Shown: piece after piece, positions 1 through 9,900 of the stretch
Layout of the letters: each line of letters starts with the position of its first letter
Numbering within the stretch: position 1 is the stretch's first letter
DNA from: Fistularia commersonii
Taxonomy: Eukaryota; Chordata; Actinopteri; Syngnathiformes; Fistulariidae
NCBI GenBank assembly: GCA_037954325.1
Contig: JBBMNZ010000003.1
Location: forward strand, 25,724,392 to 25,788,391
Length of the DNA: 64,000 nucleotides
Direction: 5' to 3'
The notes under the pieces: model-generated
Told to the model about the DNA's origin: nothing
The model's database searches: none
What the model saw: the letters and a program-made list of their open reading frames with translations, nothing else
Program-made: the position numbers and the translations under genes

Positions 1-2
1 AA

Positions 3-158
3 CAGGTGTCGAACTCATTTTTTTTTTTTTTTGAACATTTATTAGAACAGGTTCCTTGACAGAGTCACACACATTCTTACAAAACCTCATTGTAAGATAC
101 ACATTGTACAATATTCTTTATAGGTCACTTATTTCCTCACTAGCAGTCAAATAAAATT

Positions 159-189
<31 letters not shown>

Positions 190-697
190 CATCTAACTCA
201 GTCAAATAGAGATAATATCTTCAACTCTCCAAATATTTTTTGATGGGTGCCCATTTGTCAAGATATAGGTCTGTCTGAAGTCGTAAGTTTGCTGTTATGC
301 GAGTTATGCGACGCCACTGGTCCAGTAGGTGGTTGGTTGGGGTTTGAGCCAGTTTACTGGGATCATTTTATGTGCAATTAATAGAAGAATTCTATGCGAA
401 AACACCTGGTTTTTCCAAACTCATTTTTAGCACAACGGTAACAGTCGAAATGTAACTAAACGTCATGTAAAATAAATCTAGTTACTCCTTCATGATAAAT
501 AACTGAATTTATGAGTCATTCAAATGCAAAATGTGTCACATGCATTCGCTTTGACGTTTACTGGTTGCTAGTTACTGGTTGCTAGTTACTGGTTGCTAGT
601 TACAGCATTACTCCATCAATCAATGATCAAACTATCCGAGTTCTTAAAAAGACGTGACGGGCCACATTTGGCCCGCAGGCCTTGAGTTTGACACGTG
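3..697. mobile_element. Probable hAT-type DNA transposon, non-autonomous
   Basis: The left end starts CAGGTGTCGAACTCA and the right end, read in reverse complement, starts CACGTGTCAAACTCA, a 13 of 15 match. Next to the right end is the text GGGCCACATTTGGCCCGC, a sequence common at hAT ends in fish, also present in the element at 22386. The 8-bp target duplication cannot be checked because the left flank lies outside the window; the right flank is ATCTACAG. The interior is AT-rich with an A-rich run near 160-190 and codes for nothing recognisable. The outermost right bases (CACGTG) are degraded relative to a canonical CAGGGG end, so the copy is old. Confidence 0.55.
560..603. repeat. 14-bp minisatellite, three copies
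   Basis: The unit ACTGGTTGCTAGTT is repeated in tandem three times, followed by a partial copy. It lies inside the probable hAT element and looks like local slippage. Confidence 0.9.
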
Positions 698-951
698 ATC
701 TACAGTTTGGAGGCACAGATGAAGATGGACGGGATCAGAGGGATGTTTTGGAGAGAAGGTCAGAGATGGTTGGGACAGAGGAGGGATTGAGAATATATTA
801 GTAGACGGATGCTGGAATTGGAGGTCTGGAGGAAGAACTACAGAAGATCGATGAACGTTGTGAAAGAGAACATGGAGTTTGTTGGTGTGAGAGAGGAGGA
901 GATGGAGGGTGACTCCATGGTGATCTCTGAAGGAAAAGAAGAAGAAGGGAA
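698..951 (+). mobile_element. RTE-clade LINE, 3' end fragment
   Basis: The plus strand matches the C-terminal coding end of the RTE-type reverse transcriptase at 59641-60440. It includes the recurring texts GAGAGAAGGTCAGAGATGGT, GGATGCTGGAATTGGAGGTC and a short GAA-rich tail. A translated piece reads VKENMEFVGVREEEM, parallel to VREDMKIVGVREED in the larger copy. The copy is 5'-truncated, as is usual for LINE insertions, and frameshifted, so no product is expected. Confidence 0.75.
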
Positions 952-2144
952 CCCAATGACTGCTGGAGGAAGGCAGAGAAGGTGTGGACAACCAAGGCAG
1001 GAGAACATAGTAGGAGCGCAGGCTGGAGGATCAGGATCTCCATCCTGTAGATCATCACGCCGTCCTCAATTTACTTTCATGGACAAGAGTACAAGTCTTG
1101 AGACCTAATTTCTGTCTTTCTCCTTCCGGAAACAACCACAACATGGCGTCTTGCGCCCTCAGTTACGTTCGCCGACGCCTCGACAAATATTCCTCCAGCA
1201 AAACCGGCGTGGAGGAAGAAGTAAATATAGATGTTTTTAAATGTCCTCATCCCACGGCGAGGGTCCGGCTCCGATCCGACGGGTCGTCGGACGCCGGGGC
1301 TACATTTAATTAGCCGACCGCTCGCTTTACAACTTCTTCAGATCCACTTTCAGGACGCTAATTAAGGAGGATAATTAAATATGGCGTCTCTCGGCGGAGC
1401 GGAGTTATTGCGTTAACATCGGGACTTTTTTTTTTTTTTTTTTTTTTTCTTAATTTAGATTTTCACGTCCAGTGTGGCGCAAATTCAAGGATTGTTTCCG
1501 AAGCGGAGACGACGATTTCGCCATCATTTTTACACCGGAAGTTTTACCTTAAAAAGTGTCCTTGAGAAGAAAAGTTTCCTTCCCACACACCCTCTCGCTC
1601 TCCTTTTTTTTTTTTTTTTTTTTTTTTATTTCCAGCCTCATTATTTTAACTTGCTAATCCTGGTTTGTATTATACAGCCGCGACAAGGGCTAATCCACGC
1701 CGAATCCCCAAAGAGGTTGAGCGAACCTTCGGAATGTGGAAGCCGGGAGAAGCGGCGTTTGGTTTGCTTAATTCAGCTTATTTCTGGCGGAGCGGTGGGA
1801 GCGATTCTGACAGCGGGGGGGGTCGAAGGGCCGAGGGGGGGTTCGCTAACGTGGACGGAATTCCAGCTGCTCGCCGGGAATCAGAAGGAACAGAGAAACA
1901 CCCGACGTTCTGGCGTCCGTCTGCGTTAAATTCACATTTTGCAATCCGAGGTGAAGCCGTTTCCCCGGACCTGACACCTGTTGCTAGGTTACGCTTTTGA
2001 TGGATGTGTGAAATGGTGCTAAAACACATGTTGTGAGAGGATTCCGTCTCGGACGTTGTCTCGGATCACCAGGAGGAAGTTTTCGAATTAGATGGTTCCC
2101 GAGACAAAAGCTGCGACTAAAAAATAAAATGTAAATAATTCATA
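952..2144. other. Unique sequence, no gene seen; one promoter-like spot
   Basis: No coding exon is recognised. Poly-T tracts lie near 1427-1448 and 1603-1627. At 1124-1151 CTTCCGGAA, an ETS-type core, is followed by AACATGGCGTC, resembling the start-site architecture of some housekeeping promoters. The open frame after that ATG (56 codons) matches nothing I know. A G-rich stretch lies at 1815-1840. Confidence 0.4.
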
Positions 2145-2256
2145 TTTCTTATTCTTCCTCCTTTCTACTATTATCTATTACTGTTATGTTTTTGTACTTG
2201 AAACTCTGGCACAACAATTTCCTTCGGGATTAATAAAGTTGTTCTCATCTCATCAT
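2145..2256 (+). mobile_element. Non-LTR retroposon-like 3' end
   Basis: The text runs through TACTTGAAACTCTGGCACAA and TTCCTTCGGGATTAATAAAG before a short TCTCATCTCATC tail. The same sequence, slightly shorter, recurs at 33838-33911, showing it is interspersed. The GGGATTAATAAAG plus short-repeat ending is typical of 3' ends of fish LINEs and LINE-dependent SINEs; the exact family is not determined. Confidence 0.55.
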
Positions 2257-2261
2257 AAATC

Positions 2262-2450
2262 CTGATGCCGGTTTGCAGGAGGCCTTCCTGAGTGGAGTCT
2301 CCATGTTCTACCCGTGAGGTTCCTCAAGGTTCCCCAGGTTCCTCGCGCATGCTGGAGGCCCCGGATTGTCCAGATGTGTCTCAAAGTGCGATTGGATCCG
2401 GGGTTGAACCCCACAGCTGGGAAAGGCAATCGATCAATAAATGAATTCTT
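2262..2450 (+). mobile_element. SINE-like repeat (Mermaid/DANA type), headless
   Basis: It carries the degenerate order found in many fish SINE-like repeats: TGGAGTCTCCATGTTCT, then GGTTCC-rich text, GATTGTCCAGATGTGTCTC, GGGGTTGAACCCCACAGCTG and a tail with AATGAATTC. The tRNA-like head is missing. Divergence is high. Confidence 0.5.
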
Positions 2451-2454
2451 ATTT

Positions 2455-3579
2455 CAGTTAATGGTCGGCTCTGTGATTGACAGGTGAGCCTTTGATTGAC
2501 AGGCGTGTAGTCCGGGCTAAATGAAAAAAAAAAAAAAAACATTTAAATAATAAAGATCAAAGGAAAAATTGTTTTATTAAGATACAAAAAATTGAAAATA
2601 GCATTTTATTAACTAAGATTAAATTTATGTTTAAGTAATTACGATAAAAAAAGATAATAAATATGTTGCCATTTACAGTTGAGCCTTGCTACTGCACGGT
2701 TCGGCTTTTGCGCCCTCGTTTTTTTTTTTGTAATTTGGTTCTCACGCTTTTTTTGCAACATTTTCCTTTTTTTTTCGTGATAAAGTTGCCATATTCCAGC
2801 CTAAGAACAAAAAAACTAAAAAAAAAATATAGTAAAATTAAACTAAATTTATAAAATAAATAAAATATGCTAAAATATGCTCCTACCATTGTACGATACA
2901 GAACACTTTCCATTTAATATGATTTTTAATTTGATCATTTACTGTACATTTTGTATCGTATTCTGAAGGTCTATTATGCCACAATTATCCAAAATTTTCT
3001 CACTGAATAAAAGTGTGGGAAGCCTAATCCAGTCGGCGGTGGGTTGATTTGCAGGAGATTTACAGGAGGTGTGTAAAGGGATGAGCGGTTCGTTTAGGGT
3101 TAATATGCCTGTAAACGTCTCAACTTGGCAGAAATTCACTTTTCACAGGAGCTCTTAGAACCCAACTCCTGCAAAAAGTGAGGGTCTGCCGTATTTTGAA
3201 CACCAATAATCAATAATCGGAGCACATCCCAAGCGGCGTGATTCACCCGGTCCCGATTGGTGGCTCCTTCTGCGGATTTATTCGCTTCAAGATCTCGACG
3301 AACGCCGGGTTTTCGTGCATGTAGATCTTTGGAGAATCCCCCCTCGCAGTCACAAAAGGAGATCAGATGCCGATAACCATGGCGGGGGAAGCCCCGCCCC
3401 CCCCCTCGCCAACCCCACTTCCTGTGTGTCATCTATACGCCGGCGCGCTGGTCGATCGATGGAGTCGCGGAGATAAGAGCTCTCCTCATCTGATTAGACC
3501 CTCTGAACATTCCTGAGGGCTAATCACCGCTCCAGACCTCCACCTCCACCCACACTTTCAATCTCAAGAGTCTTTGTGG

Positions 3580-3581
<2 letters not shown>
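2455..3581. other. Unique sequence without recognised genes
   Basis: 2520-2930 is strongly AT-rich with A and T runs. 2472-2505 contains two spaced TTGACAG motifs like those amplified at 51470-52350. 3390-3410 has a C-run. No exon or RNA gene is seen. Confidence 0.5.

Positions 3582-3616
<35 letters not shown>
3582..3616. repeat. (TG)n microsatellite
   Basis: An uninterrupted TG dinucleotide tract of about 35 bp. It lies in an otherwise unremarkable stretch. Confidence 0.97.
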
Positions 3617-3617
<1 letters not shown>

Positions 3618-3714
3618 GGTTGGACTAAACTGCCCGCCATTGTTGCCGTTTTCCACTCTGTTTTTGATTGGCGGGTCTCCACGGTGATTAGCTGTTCGCT
3701 AACCCCCCCCACTA

Positions 3715-3732
3715 ACACACACACACACACAC
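3715..3732. repeat. Short (AC)n microsatellite
   Basis: About nine AC units, in opposite phase to the TG tract 100 bp upstream; the pair could form an imperfect hairpin. Confidence 0.9.
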
Positions 3733-4040
3733 TTCCTGTTCCGTCTGGGTCTCCTTGTCCTTCTGGAGGTTTCATGATGTTTTCCTTTCTCCTAATCTGC
3801 CCCCCGAACTGTGTAATCCTCCCTGTTTAATCCTCTGCTGTCGGACTCTTCCTGCCGACCCGCCCTCGGATTTCACGGTAGCGCTTTTTTTTTTTTTTTT
3901 TTTTTTACATAAAGAAAAAATGTTCGGTGTTGGTTTTAAATGAAAGAGATCGATGAAAGCGGAGGTTTCTTTTTGTTCTCCACGAAAAACAGCTCAGAAA
4001 GCTTTTTAATCTTCTTGCACTCTTGAAGAAAGAAATTCAT
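3733..4040. other. Unique sequence, nothing recognised
   Basis: It contains a T-run at about 3886-3906 and pyrimidine-rich text. No gene or known repeat was seen. Confidence 0.5.
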
Positions 4041-4495
4041 AATGTACTCTTCTTCTTTGTTTCCTCTAGGCCGCTTCCATCAGCCAATCAAGTGCCTCCG
4101 TCTCACCATCTAACTTCCACCAAGATCTTCTCATCGAGAGCTTCTACCACATCCCGTTCCTCAGATGGACTCCTTCCTGATCTTCTCTACAGCCAATCAT
4201 CTCCCTCCATCCGCCTCGGAATCCAGTTCTTTCAAGCTAATCCACTTCTTGTCCTCCTGTCCTCCTCCAGACCTCCTTTCCACCTCAGCATCCTTCTACC
4301 CAGATCTCCACCGTCCTACCTCCATCCATGTCCAAACCATCTCAGTGTAACTTCATCTCCAAATAGTCCACCATGTGCCTTCCCCTCTGATGGACTCATT
4401 CTTGAACCTCCACATCTCCAGCTCTGCCTCTTGTCTTCTCCTCAGTGTCTCCAAACCAGACACCATAACTCGTTCATGTTCTTGTCTCCACCAAA
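4041..4495 (-). mobile_element. RTE-clade LINE, 3' end fragment
   Basis: On the minus strand this parallels the 3' coding end and UTR of the copy at 59641. It has the plus-strand order CTTCTTCTTTG (tail), TCAGCCAATCA, CCATCTAAC, repeated CAGACCTCC, TCCATCCATGTCC, TGATGGACTCATTC and CAGCTCTGCCTCTTGTCTTC. It is heavily mutated, with no reading frame, and 5'-truncated. Confidence 0.7.
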
Positions 4496-5039
4496 AAAAG
4501 AAAAAAAAAACAGTCCTGCGACTGAAAATCCTGCACAAACTCACAATAAACTTCATTATTTTTTTTCCCACTCATTTTTCTGCTGAAACTCCGACCAAAC
4601 AAACTTTCTTTTCTCTCTGTGGAAAAAAACGCCGCTAACCATCCGTGACACGACGGCGGGCCAGCAGGAAGGCCCCGCCGCCCTCATCCTAAGTGGATTT
4701 TACACTTTATCGCGGAAAACAAGGTTAAAAGTGTACAAGTACCGCCCCTCCCGTCTGCGCGTATTCCCAAAAGGGCTAATTATAAAGAGATATAGGTCTG
4801 TTTAGCTTTGAGGAGGCCTGCGTGGAGCTTCCCCGACACACTGACGCCTATGATGTGTGAAACTTTAAATACCGGACCGCTGCATCAAGTATGTGGCCGG
4901 GAAAGAGGATCCGAGGGTCGGCCTTGCAAGTTTTCGCTCTTTCAAAGCTGAAACTGCAGCTCCTTCGCGGCGAGGAGGCAGAGTTTGGAAATGCTAGCAG
5001 GCGAGGCAACGGTCCTTTTCTGTATCCTCTTTTTCCTGC
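4496..5039. other. Unique sequence, nothing recognised
   Basis: An A-run lies at about 4494-4510. The rest has ordinary composition with several intact CpG; no exon seen. Confidence 0.45.
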
Positions 5040-5044
5040 TGGAT

Positions 5045-5286
5045 ATCCCGGCCGTCATTGGCCGAGAGGCGGGCGATGCAATAACTCACCCGTCAAGAGA
5101 CAGAGCATTCATTCATCCATTCACCAGCTTATCAGAATTAGAGAGGTTTTATTTGAAAAGGGCCCAGATTTTCCCAGATTTACCCCAAATAACCAGCTGT
5201 ATGTTTTTGGACTGTGGTAGGAAACACACCCAGACACGGGGAGAATGCAAAAAATTCCAAACTCAAAGCGCTAACCACCGCTATTA
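5045..5286 (-). mobile_element. SINE-like repeat (Mermaid/DANA type)
   Basis: Minus orientation. Read on the plus strand it shows the tail side first (CATTCATCCATTCACCAGC), then GTATGTTTTTGGACTGTGG, CAGACACGGGGAGAATGCAA and finally AAGCGCTAACCACCGCT, the complement of a tRNA-like A-box head (AGCGGTGGTTAGCGCTT). This is the canonical order of the family, so the identification is one of the better ones here. Confidence 0.7.
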
Positions 5287-5364
5287 TCTATAAACATATT
5301 AAATCAAAATATAAAATAACTGTAAGATTAAGGTCACATATAAAATCCATCATCTGTAAATAAA

Positions 5365-5515
5365 ATACTGTAATTTCCGAATTATAAGCCGCTACTTTTT
5401 TTCCCCCACACGCTTTGAACGCCGCGGCTTAAACAGCGATGCGGCTAATTTATGTTTTTTTGGGGAGGCTAATGAGCTTTTTGACGCCAAAACATCCTGA
5501 TGACGTACAAATTGT
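5365..5515 (+). mobile_element. Left end of an unclassified inverted-repeat DNA element
   Basis: It begins TACTGTAATTTCCGAATTAT, followed by AAGCCGCTAC and CACGCTTTGAACGCCGCGGC. The same left end is found at 5735 and the matching right end at 47882. This copy stops abruptly where a SINE-like piece begins at 5519. Confidence 0.6.
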
Positions 5516-5518
5516 ACG

Positions 5519-5672
5519 ATTATTCATTCATTGGTCATCTACACTTCCTGCCCTTGGGGTCGCAGGAGCCAATCACAGCTGTGATTGGGCGAGAGGCGGA
5601 GTTCACCCTGGACCAATCACAGGGCCGCATATAGAGACGTCCAATCACTCGACCTCTCATTCATTCTGAATA
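5519..5672 (-). mobile_element. SINE-like repeat, tail half
   Basis: On the plus strand: ATTCATTCATTGGTCATC, CTTGGGGTCGCAGGAGCC, then GGCGGAGTTCACCCTGGACC and AATCACAGGGCC, ending in ACCTCTCATTCATTC. These are the complement of the tail half of the family (GGTCCAGGGTGAACTCCGCC). The head is absent. Confidence 0.7.
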
Positions 5673-5734
5673 AGGGAAAAAAAACACTCACTCATTCACA
5701 CTCTGCTGGATGTGTCCGTGATTCAAAAAACTAA

Positions 5735-6241
5735 ATTATCGTCATTTCCGGATTATAAGCCGTTACTTTTTTCCCGACACGCTTTGAAAGCTGCGGTTTA
5801 AACGACGACGCGGCGAATCGATGGATTTTTTCACGCCACCAAAGCGTTTAGCCTGGTCACATCAGACCGCTAAAGTCAAATTGTGAGGTCGCTCAATTCA
5901 GAGGCCGGAAAAGACGACTTTAACGGTTTAAATGCGCAGAATGAAGACAAAGATAGTGATGAGTGGGACAAAGAGGGGATGGAAAATGGAAAGACTGATG
6001 GATTTGTTCTCATTTATTATTACGTCTTTATCAACTGTCGTGTTACAGGCACTTTTTGGGGAAAAAAAAAATAAATAAAAAAAAAGAGCATTTCCAGTAC
6101 GTACTGTTGATGTATTAAAAAAATGTTTCTGGATAAATATAATTTTAAACATGGACTTACAGACAAGTGCAGCCTATATATGTACACATTATTTTTAGAT
6201 GGTGCGGCTTATATTCAGGTGCGCCCAATAGTCCAGAAAAT
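5735..6241 (+). mobile_element. Near-complete unclassified inverted-repeat DNA element
   Basis: The left end CGTCATTTCCGGATTATAAG and the right end, in reverse complement TATTTTCTGGACTATTGG, form imperfect terminal inverted repeats around ATTTCCGGACTATAAG. GCGGCTTATATTCAGGTGCG lies just inside the right end. An open frame at 5883-6074 is rich in acidic residues (NEDKDSDEWDKEGM) and could be a remnant of an encoded protein, but I do not recognise it. Length is about 507 bp. The superfamily is not assigned. Confidence 0.6.
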
Positions 6242-7561
6242 ACATCTATATAACCAGATACAGCCGACCTTTAACCTTTTGTTCACATATACCAGAAACC
6301 TGGAGACCCCGCACAGAGAGGCCCCCTTTGGGCATCCAATCAGGGACAAAACAATTTCATCAACAAATATCTCTGAATTAAACACAAAATGAAAATAATG
6401 TGGATCTTTGCCTTTATTTAGTATTTTCATTTCACTTCCTGGACTTGTCCTGAAATGCAAATCCTCCAGTCTTGTCTGGTCTTCCCCCTCCTCCGCCAAT
6501 GTCTGATTCAGTATTTAAAAACAAAAAAGAAGAAACACACTGGTGTGGAAACATCCGTCAGAGGAGGATATACAGCCGGGAAACAAGGCGGCGGTGCAAC
6601 GGCGCGTAACACCCAAACACCGTCTGACACTCTTTGGCTAACAAACGGAGACGGCAGGAAGGGGAGGTTTTAAAAAGCAGAAGTGATGAAGGTTACCCCG
6701 ATAAACGGCGCCGAGCGGAGCCTCTTCATTAAAAGCGCCGCTCGGAGGGATAATGGCGGGTCTGCCTCCTCACGGGCCTTTCCGACGCTTCTAATGGCTC
6801 GTAAAGCCGCGAACCGGGCCCTTATCTTCTCGCGGGGGCTCCGAAGTGAAAAGGAGTCGGCCATCTTTAATCGAAACTCATCTGTCCACCTTCACCTCTA
6901 ATTATCGATCGCGGCTACGATTAGTTCCTGGAGCCGCTGTCGTGAAACGTCTGGCTTTTTAAAACTGAATAAAAGCTTAATAACCTTGTACTGGTTTGAT
7001 AGAATAAACGCAAACCTTCTGATGGTTTGGTCCAAACATGCAGAAATTGCTAACAGACATACTTTTCTTCACAAGCACGGGAAAAAAACAAAAAAAAAAA
7101 ACAAAGTATTTGGCTGAAACGCTCAGAGTATCTTCTGGTTTGAGCACGAGTGTTTGTGTCCCAATCCATTCACACATAAAATAACCCTCAGATACTCCGA
7201 CAGCAGGGAAATTACATGGATATACTTGGAATGTACCATTTGGTGAAGCTGCGGGGGGGGGGGGGGCTCAGAGCACACAAGAGGCGGAAGACGATGCCAA
7301 AGCTAATTTTGTGGACACTGTATTATTTATTATCAGCTGGACTGTCAAGCGTTCACGGGCCAAAGTCTTCCTCGCTGCTCCACGAATCGCATGAATTCGC
7401 TTCCAGCCCGTAAAGAAACGACTATGAGAGCGTAAACGCAGACCAATCGGCAACTCGGCACGAGAAAAGATAAAACTCAAATTACCAGGTCATTAAAATA
7501 CAAAGTACACTATTACAGTATTGTGCGCTATTAAATACTCAATTGTTGCTTTTGGGTGAAG
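6242..7561. other. Unique sequence, no gene seen
   Basis: A small SINE-like scrap (CCTGGAGACCCCGCACAGAG) lies near 6299. 6690-6880 is CpG-rich and includes GGCCATCTTTA at 6859, a YY1-like site on the minus strand. A G-run lies at 7252-7266. No exon was recognised. Confidence 0.45.
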
Positions 7562-8060
7562 AACAGTACAAGTCACAGGAAGTAGCTTCCTCCAGAGGAA
7601 GGAGGCTAGCTTCTTCAAGACCGTGAGGGACCACAGTGAGGTGCACCTTCAGCTCCACAACCAAAAACAAACCAAAGAAGAAGAAAAAGTCAACATGGAG
7701 GTGGAAGCTACGAGTAACCGTGGACCATCAGATGGTTTTTATCTTCTCCCTGCACTGCTTGGTGGCGCGAAGAATGCCGTTAGCCGCGAGCTAACTCCAC
7801 ACTTCTTGGGCGGGTGTTGATGTTCCTCCGCGAGTTCTGGATGAAACTCGTTGGACGTAAACATCTGACCGGCGACCAAGGACAGGCTTTAAAAAAATGC
7901 CCTTCTGTCAAAAATGCCAAGCACCTACATCGCATGACTTCCAACGGAACCGTAAGAAGACCCTCACTGAGAACCGCACCTGAGATGGTTCTAGAAACTG
8001 AGTTCCACGGTCCCCGGTCCCTCTGCGGTTCCAGAGCATATTCAGCGAAAAGTTCCTTCA
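7562..8060 (-). mobile_element. Degenerate copy of the Myb/SANT-bearing element (family M)
   Basis: The plus-strand texts CAGGAAGTAGCTTCCTC, CAACATGGAGGTGGAAGC, TGCACTGCTTGG and AACTCCACACTTCTTGGGCG recur, diverged, at 9285 and 17451 and in reverse at 29600-29960 and 37600-37830. The minus strand would carry the coding side. The Myb/SANT-like start itself is too damaged here to read, but downstream AAGTGTGGAGTTAGC is shared with 37676. Right of 7950 the text GGTTCTAGAAACTGAGTTCC resembles 9740. Confidence 0.5.
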
Positions 8061-8986
8061 GGGCGCTAGCGGCTAATCACAACTATTTTTGGAGACTCCC
8101 GTGCAAGAAACTCCAGCGGGTTGAGTTGCGCCTCCCCTTCCCCTTCCCCTGCACCCAGAACCCAGCTTGAATTATTCATCTGACAGCAGTTGGGACAAAG
8201 GATTGCTAATTGACACGTCTATTAGCCGCCGCGTCACACTGTAGCCAGGATCCGTAATCCTGTCAGATTATAAAAGTCCGGCGGGGGCCTGAAGGCCATT
8301 AATCAGCTTCTGAAAAAGAACAGTTTGTGGTTTTCCCTCCCCTGTAACCCAGGGTTTTTTTTCTGGCGCAAAAGATCCAAACTCTTGGAAGTCTTCCCTT
8401 TCCAGTTGATAGCGGGCTCAGAGTCGGCGCTCCGACGGCGAGAATGTTTGCTTTGCGGCACCGAGAGCGATTATCGGGCTGAAGACGGAGCCAATGATCT
8501 CGCCGGTTTATCCCAGTCGCCCCGAACGCCACATGTCACCCGGAGGGTTTTTCCCCAGAACCCTCCCCTCCCACGCAGACTCACAAAGAGCCTCTATTTC
8601 CAAGTATTGAGTGATTGACTAAGCGATCTCATTATCAGTTCATTATTGGCTGAGAAAACCCAGAGTGCAACGCCGAACCAGGGAGAGAGTACACAGAAAT
8701 AATGACCCTTGTTGCAGTTTCTTTGCCAACAATGTTATTATCAGCGAATAACGGTGTTACAAGACAGAGTGATTAAGGATATGGACACATCGTAGTTGTA
8801 ACTTTGGAGAACGCGCAGGGAGCGCTTTAGCTGCCAAAGTACCCAGGCTACGCTAGTATGCCGCCACCTCTTTTTAAAACCATGCACAGTGATGTTCCCA
8901 TTGGAGGTGATTTGTTCAGGATGGAGACGGCGCTACAGAGGAGATACCTCCAAGGGAGCAGGACTTGTACCCCCACACGAGGTCTT
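8061..8986. other. Unique sequence, no gene seen; TAAT-rich segment
   Basis: 8165-8310 contains several homeodomain-type cores (TAAT/ATTA), GACAAAGGATTGCTAATTG and little repeat sequence, the look of a possible conserved non-coding element. No exon is recognised. Confidence 0.35.
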
Positions 8987-9235
8987 TATAAGATAAGACA
9001 TACTATATTGATCCCCATGGGGGAAATTCTTTGTCACAACAGTGCAACAATGACTATATCAATAAATATAAATAACAATTAAAAGACAGCAAAAGACACC
9101 CACAACAACAAGGATAAGAATCGGCAACAGAATGAAGACAGCAAGGGTGAGAATGGACAACAACAAGGATAAGAACATAAACAGTGACAATAATAATTAC
9201 AAAACAGTGAGAAGACTCTGCATCAACGATAGCTG
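8987..9235 (-). mobile_element. Retroposon-like repeat with ATTGATCCCC end
   Basis: The plus strand starts ATAAGATAAGACATACTATA then TTGATCCCCATGGGGGAAAT and TTTGTCACAACAGTGCAAC. The same beginning occurs at 15264 (CATTGATCCCCAATGGGG) and, reversed, before the ATCTT array at 45690. The interior is A-rich with repeated AACAACAAGGATAAGAA. Orientation is inferred from the tail. Confidence 0.6.
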
Positions 9236-9239
9236 ATTT

Positions 9240-9900
9240 TTGGACAGAAAGGTTTTTAAGATCTGTCAGGCTTGGATTTGGTTCCAGGAAGTAGCCTCCT
9301 TCGGTGAGATGTGCACCTCAAGGTCCACACTCGAAAAACAAAAAGGCAGAGGACATGGACAACATGGAGGCGGAAGCCACCATCATGGAATAATAGCCGT
9401 GGACCAGCAGGTTGTCGAGTTTTAATCTTCATGTGAACAATCGCGTTAGCTATTAGCTTACTCTGGATTTATTCTGGCGCAAGATGTTGATGTTTCTTTG
9501 CTAACTCTGGAAACCCCTCTGAGGCGTAGCAGGCCGGAAGACCTTGAACCTCGTTGTTGCTCCATTTCGACACCTCTGTCCATTTCGCTGCAATAAAACA
9601 TCTGAGCGTTGACCGCAATCGTTTTTAAGAATCCATCTCTGGAGCCCGAAAAAAGTAAAAGCTAAGTAGCAGCCAAGCAACGACCACAATCGTTTCCAAA
9701 AATGCTACGAGGACCCCGCCTGGGAGAAAGAGCTAAAATAGTTTTAGGAACTGATCCGCGGCCCCTCCGCTTTCCAAACGCACCGAGAAAAAGACGAGTT
9801 CCCGAAAAGGTTCTAGGAACCGACAAAAAGTTCCCAAAGTGCGAAAATTGGCTGCCGGTGCCCTCGGAGAGAGTCTTCTCAAAAAACAGAACAGATAATT
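9240..9900 (-). mobile_element. Copy of the Myb/SANT-bearing element (family M)
   Basis: The minus strand between about 9610 and 9490 translates, after allowing one frame change from its ATG, to VSKWSNNEVQGLPACYASEG. This resembles the start of a Myb/SANT-like (trihelix-type) DNA-binding domain, usually W-[ST]-D-x-E-V-x-x-L-L. Further on it shares CCATGGTGG-type and AAGCCACC texts with 7690 and ends with a shared CAGGAAGTAGCCTCC. Such proteins are encoded by PIF/Harbinger-type transposons and related host genes; no transposase is seen. The frame is broken and no product is expected. Confidence 0.5.
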
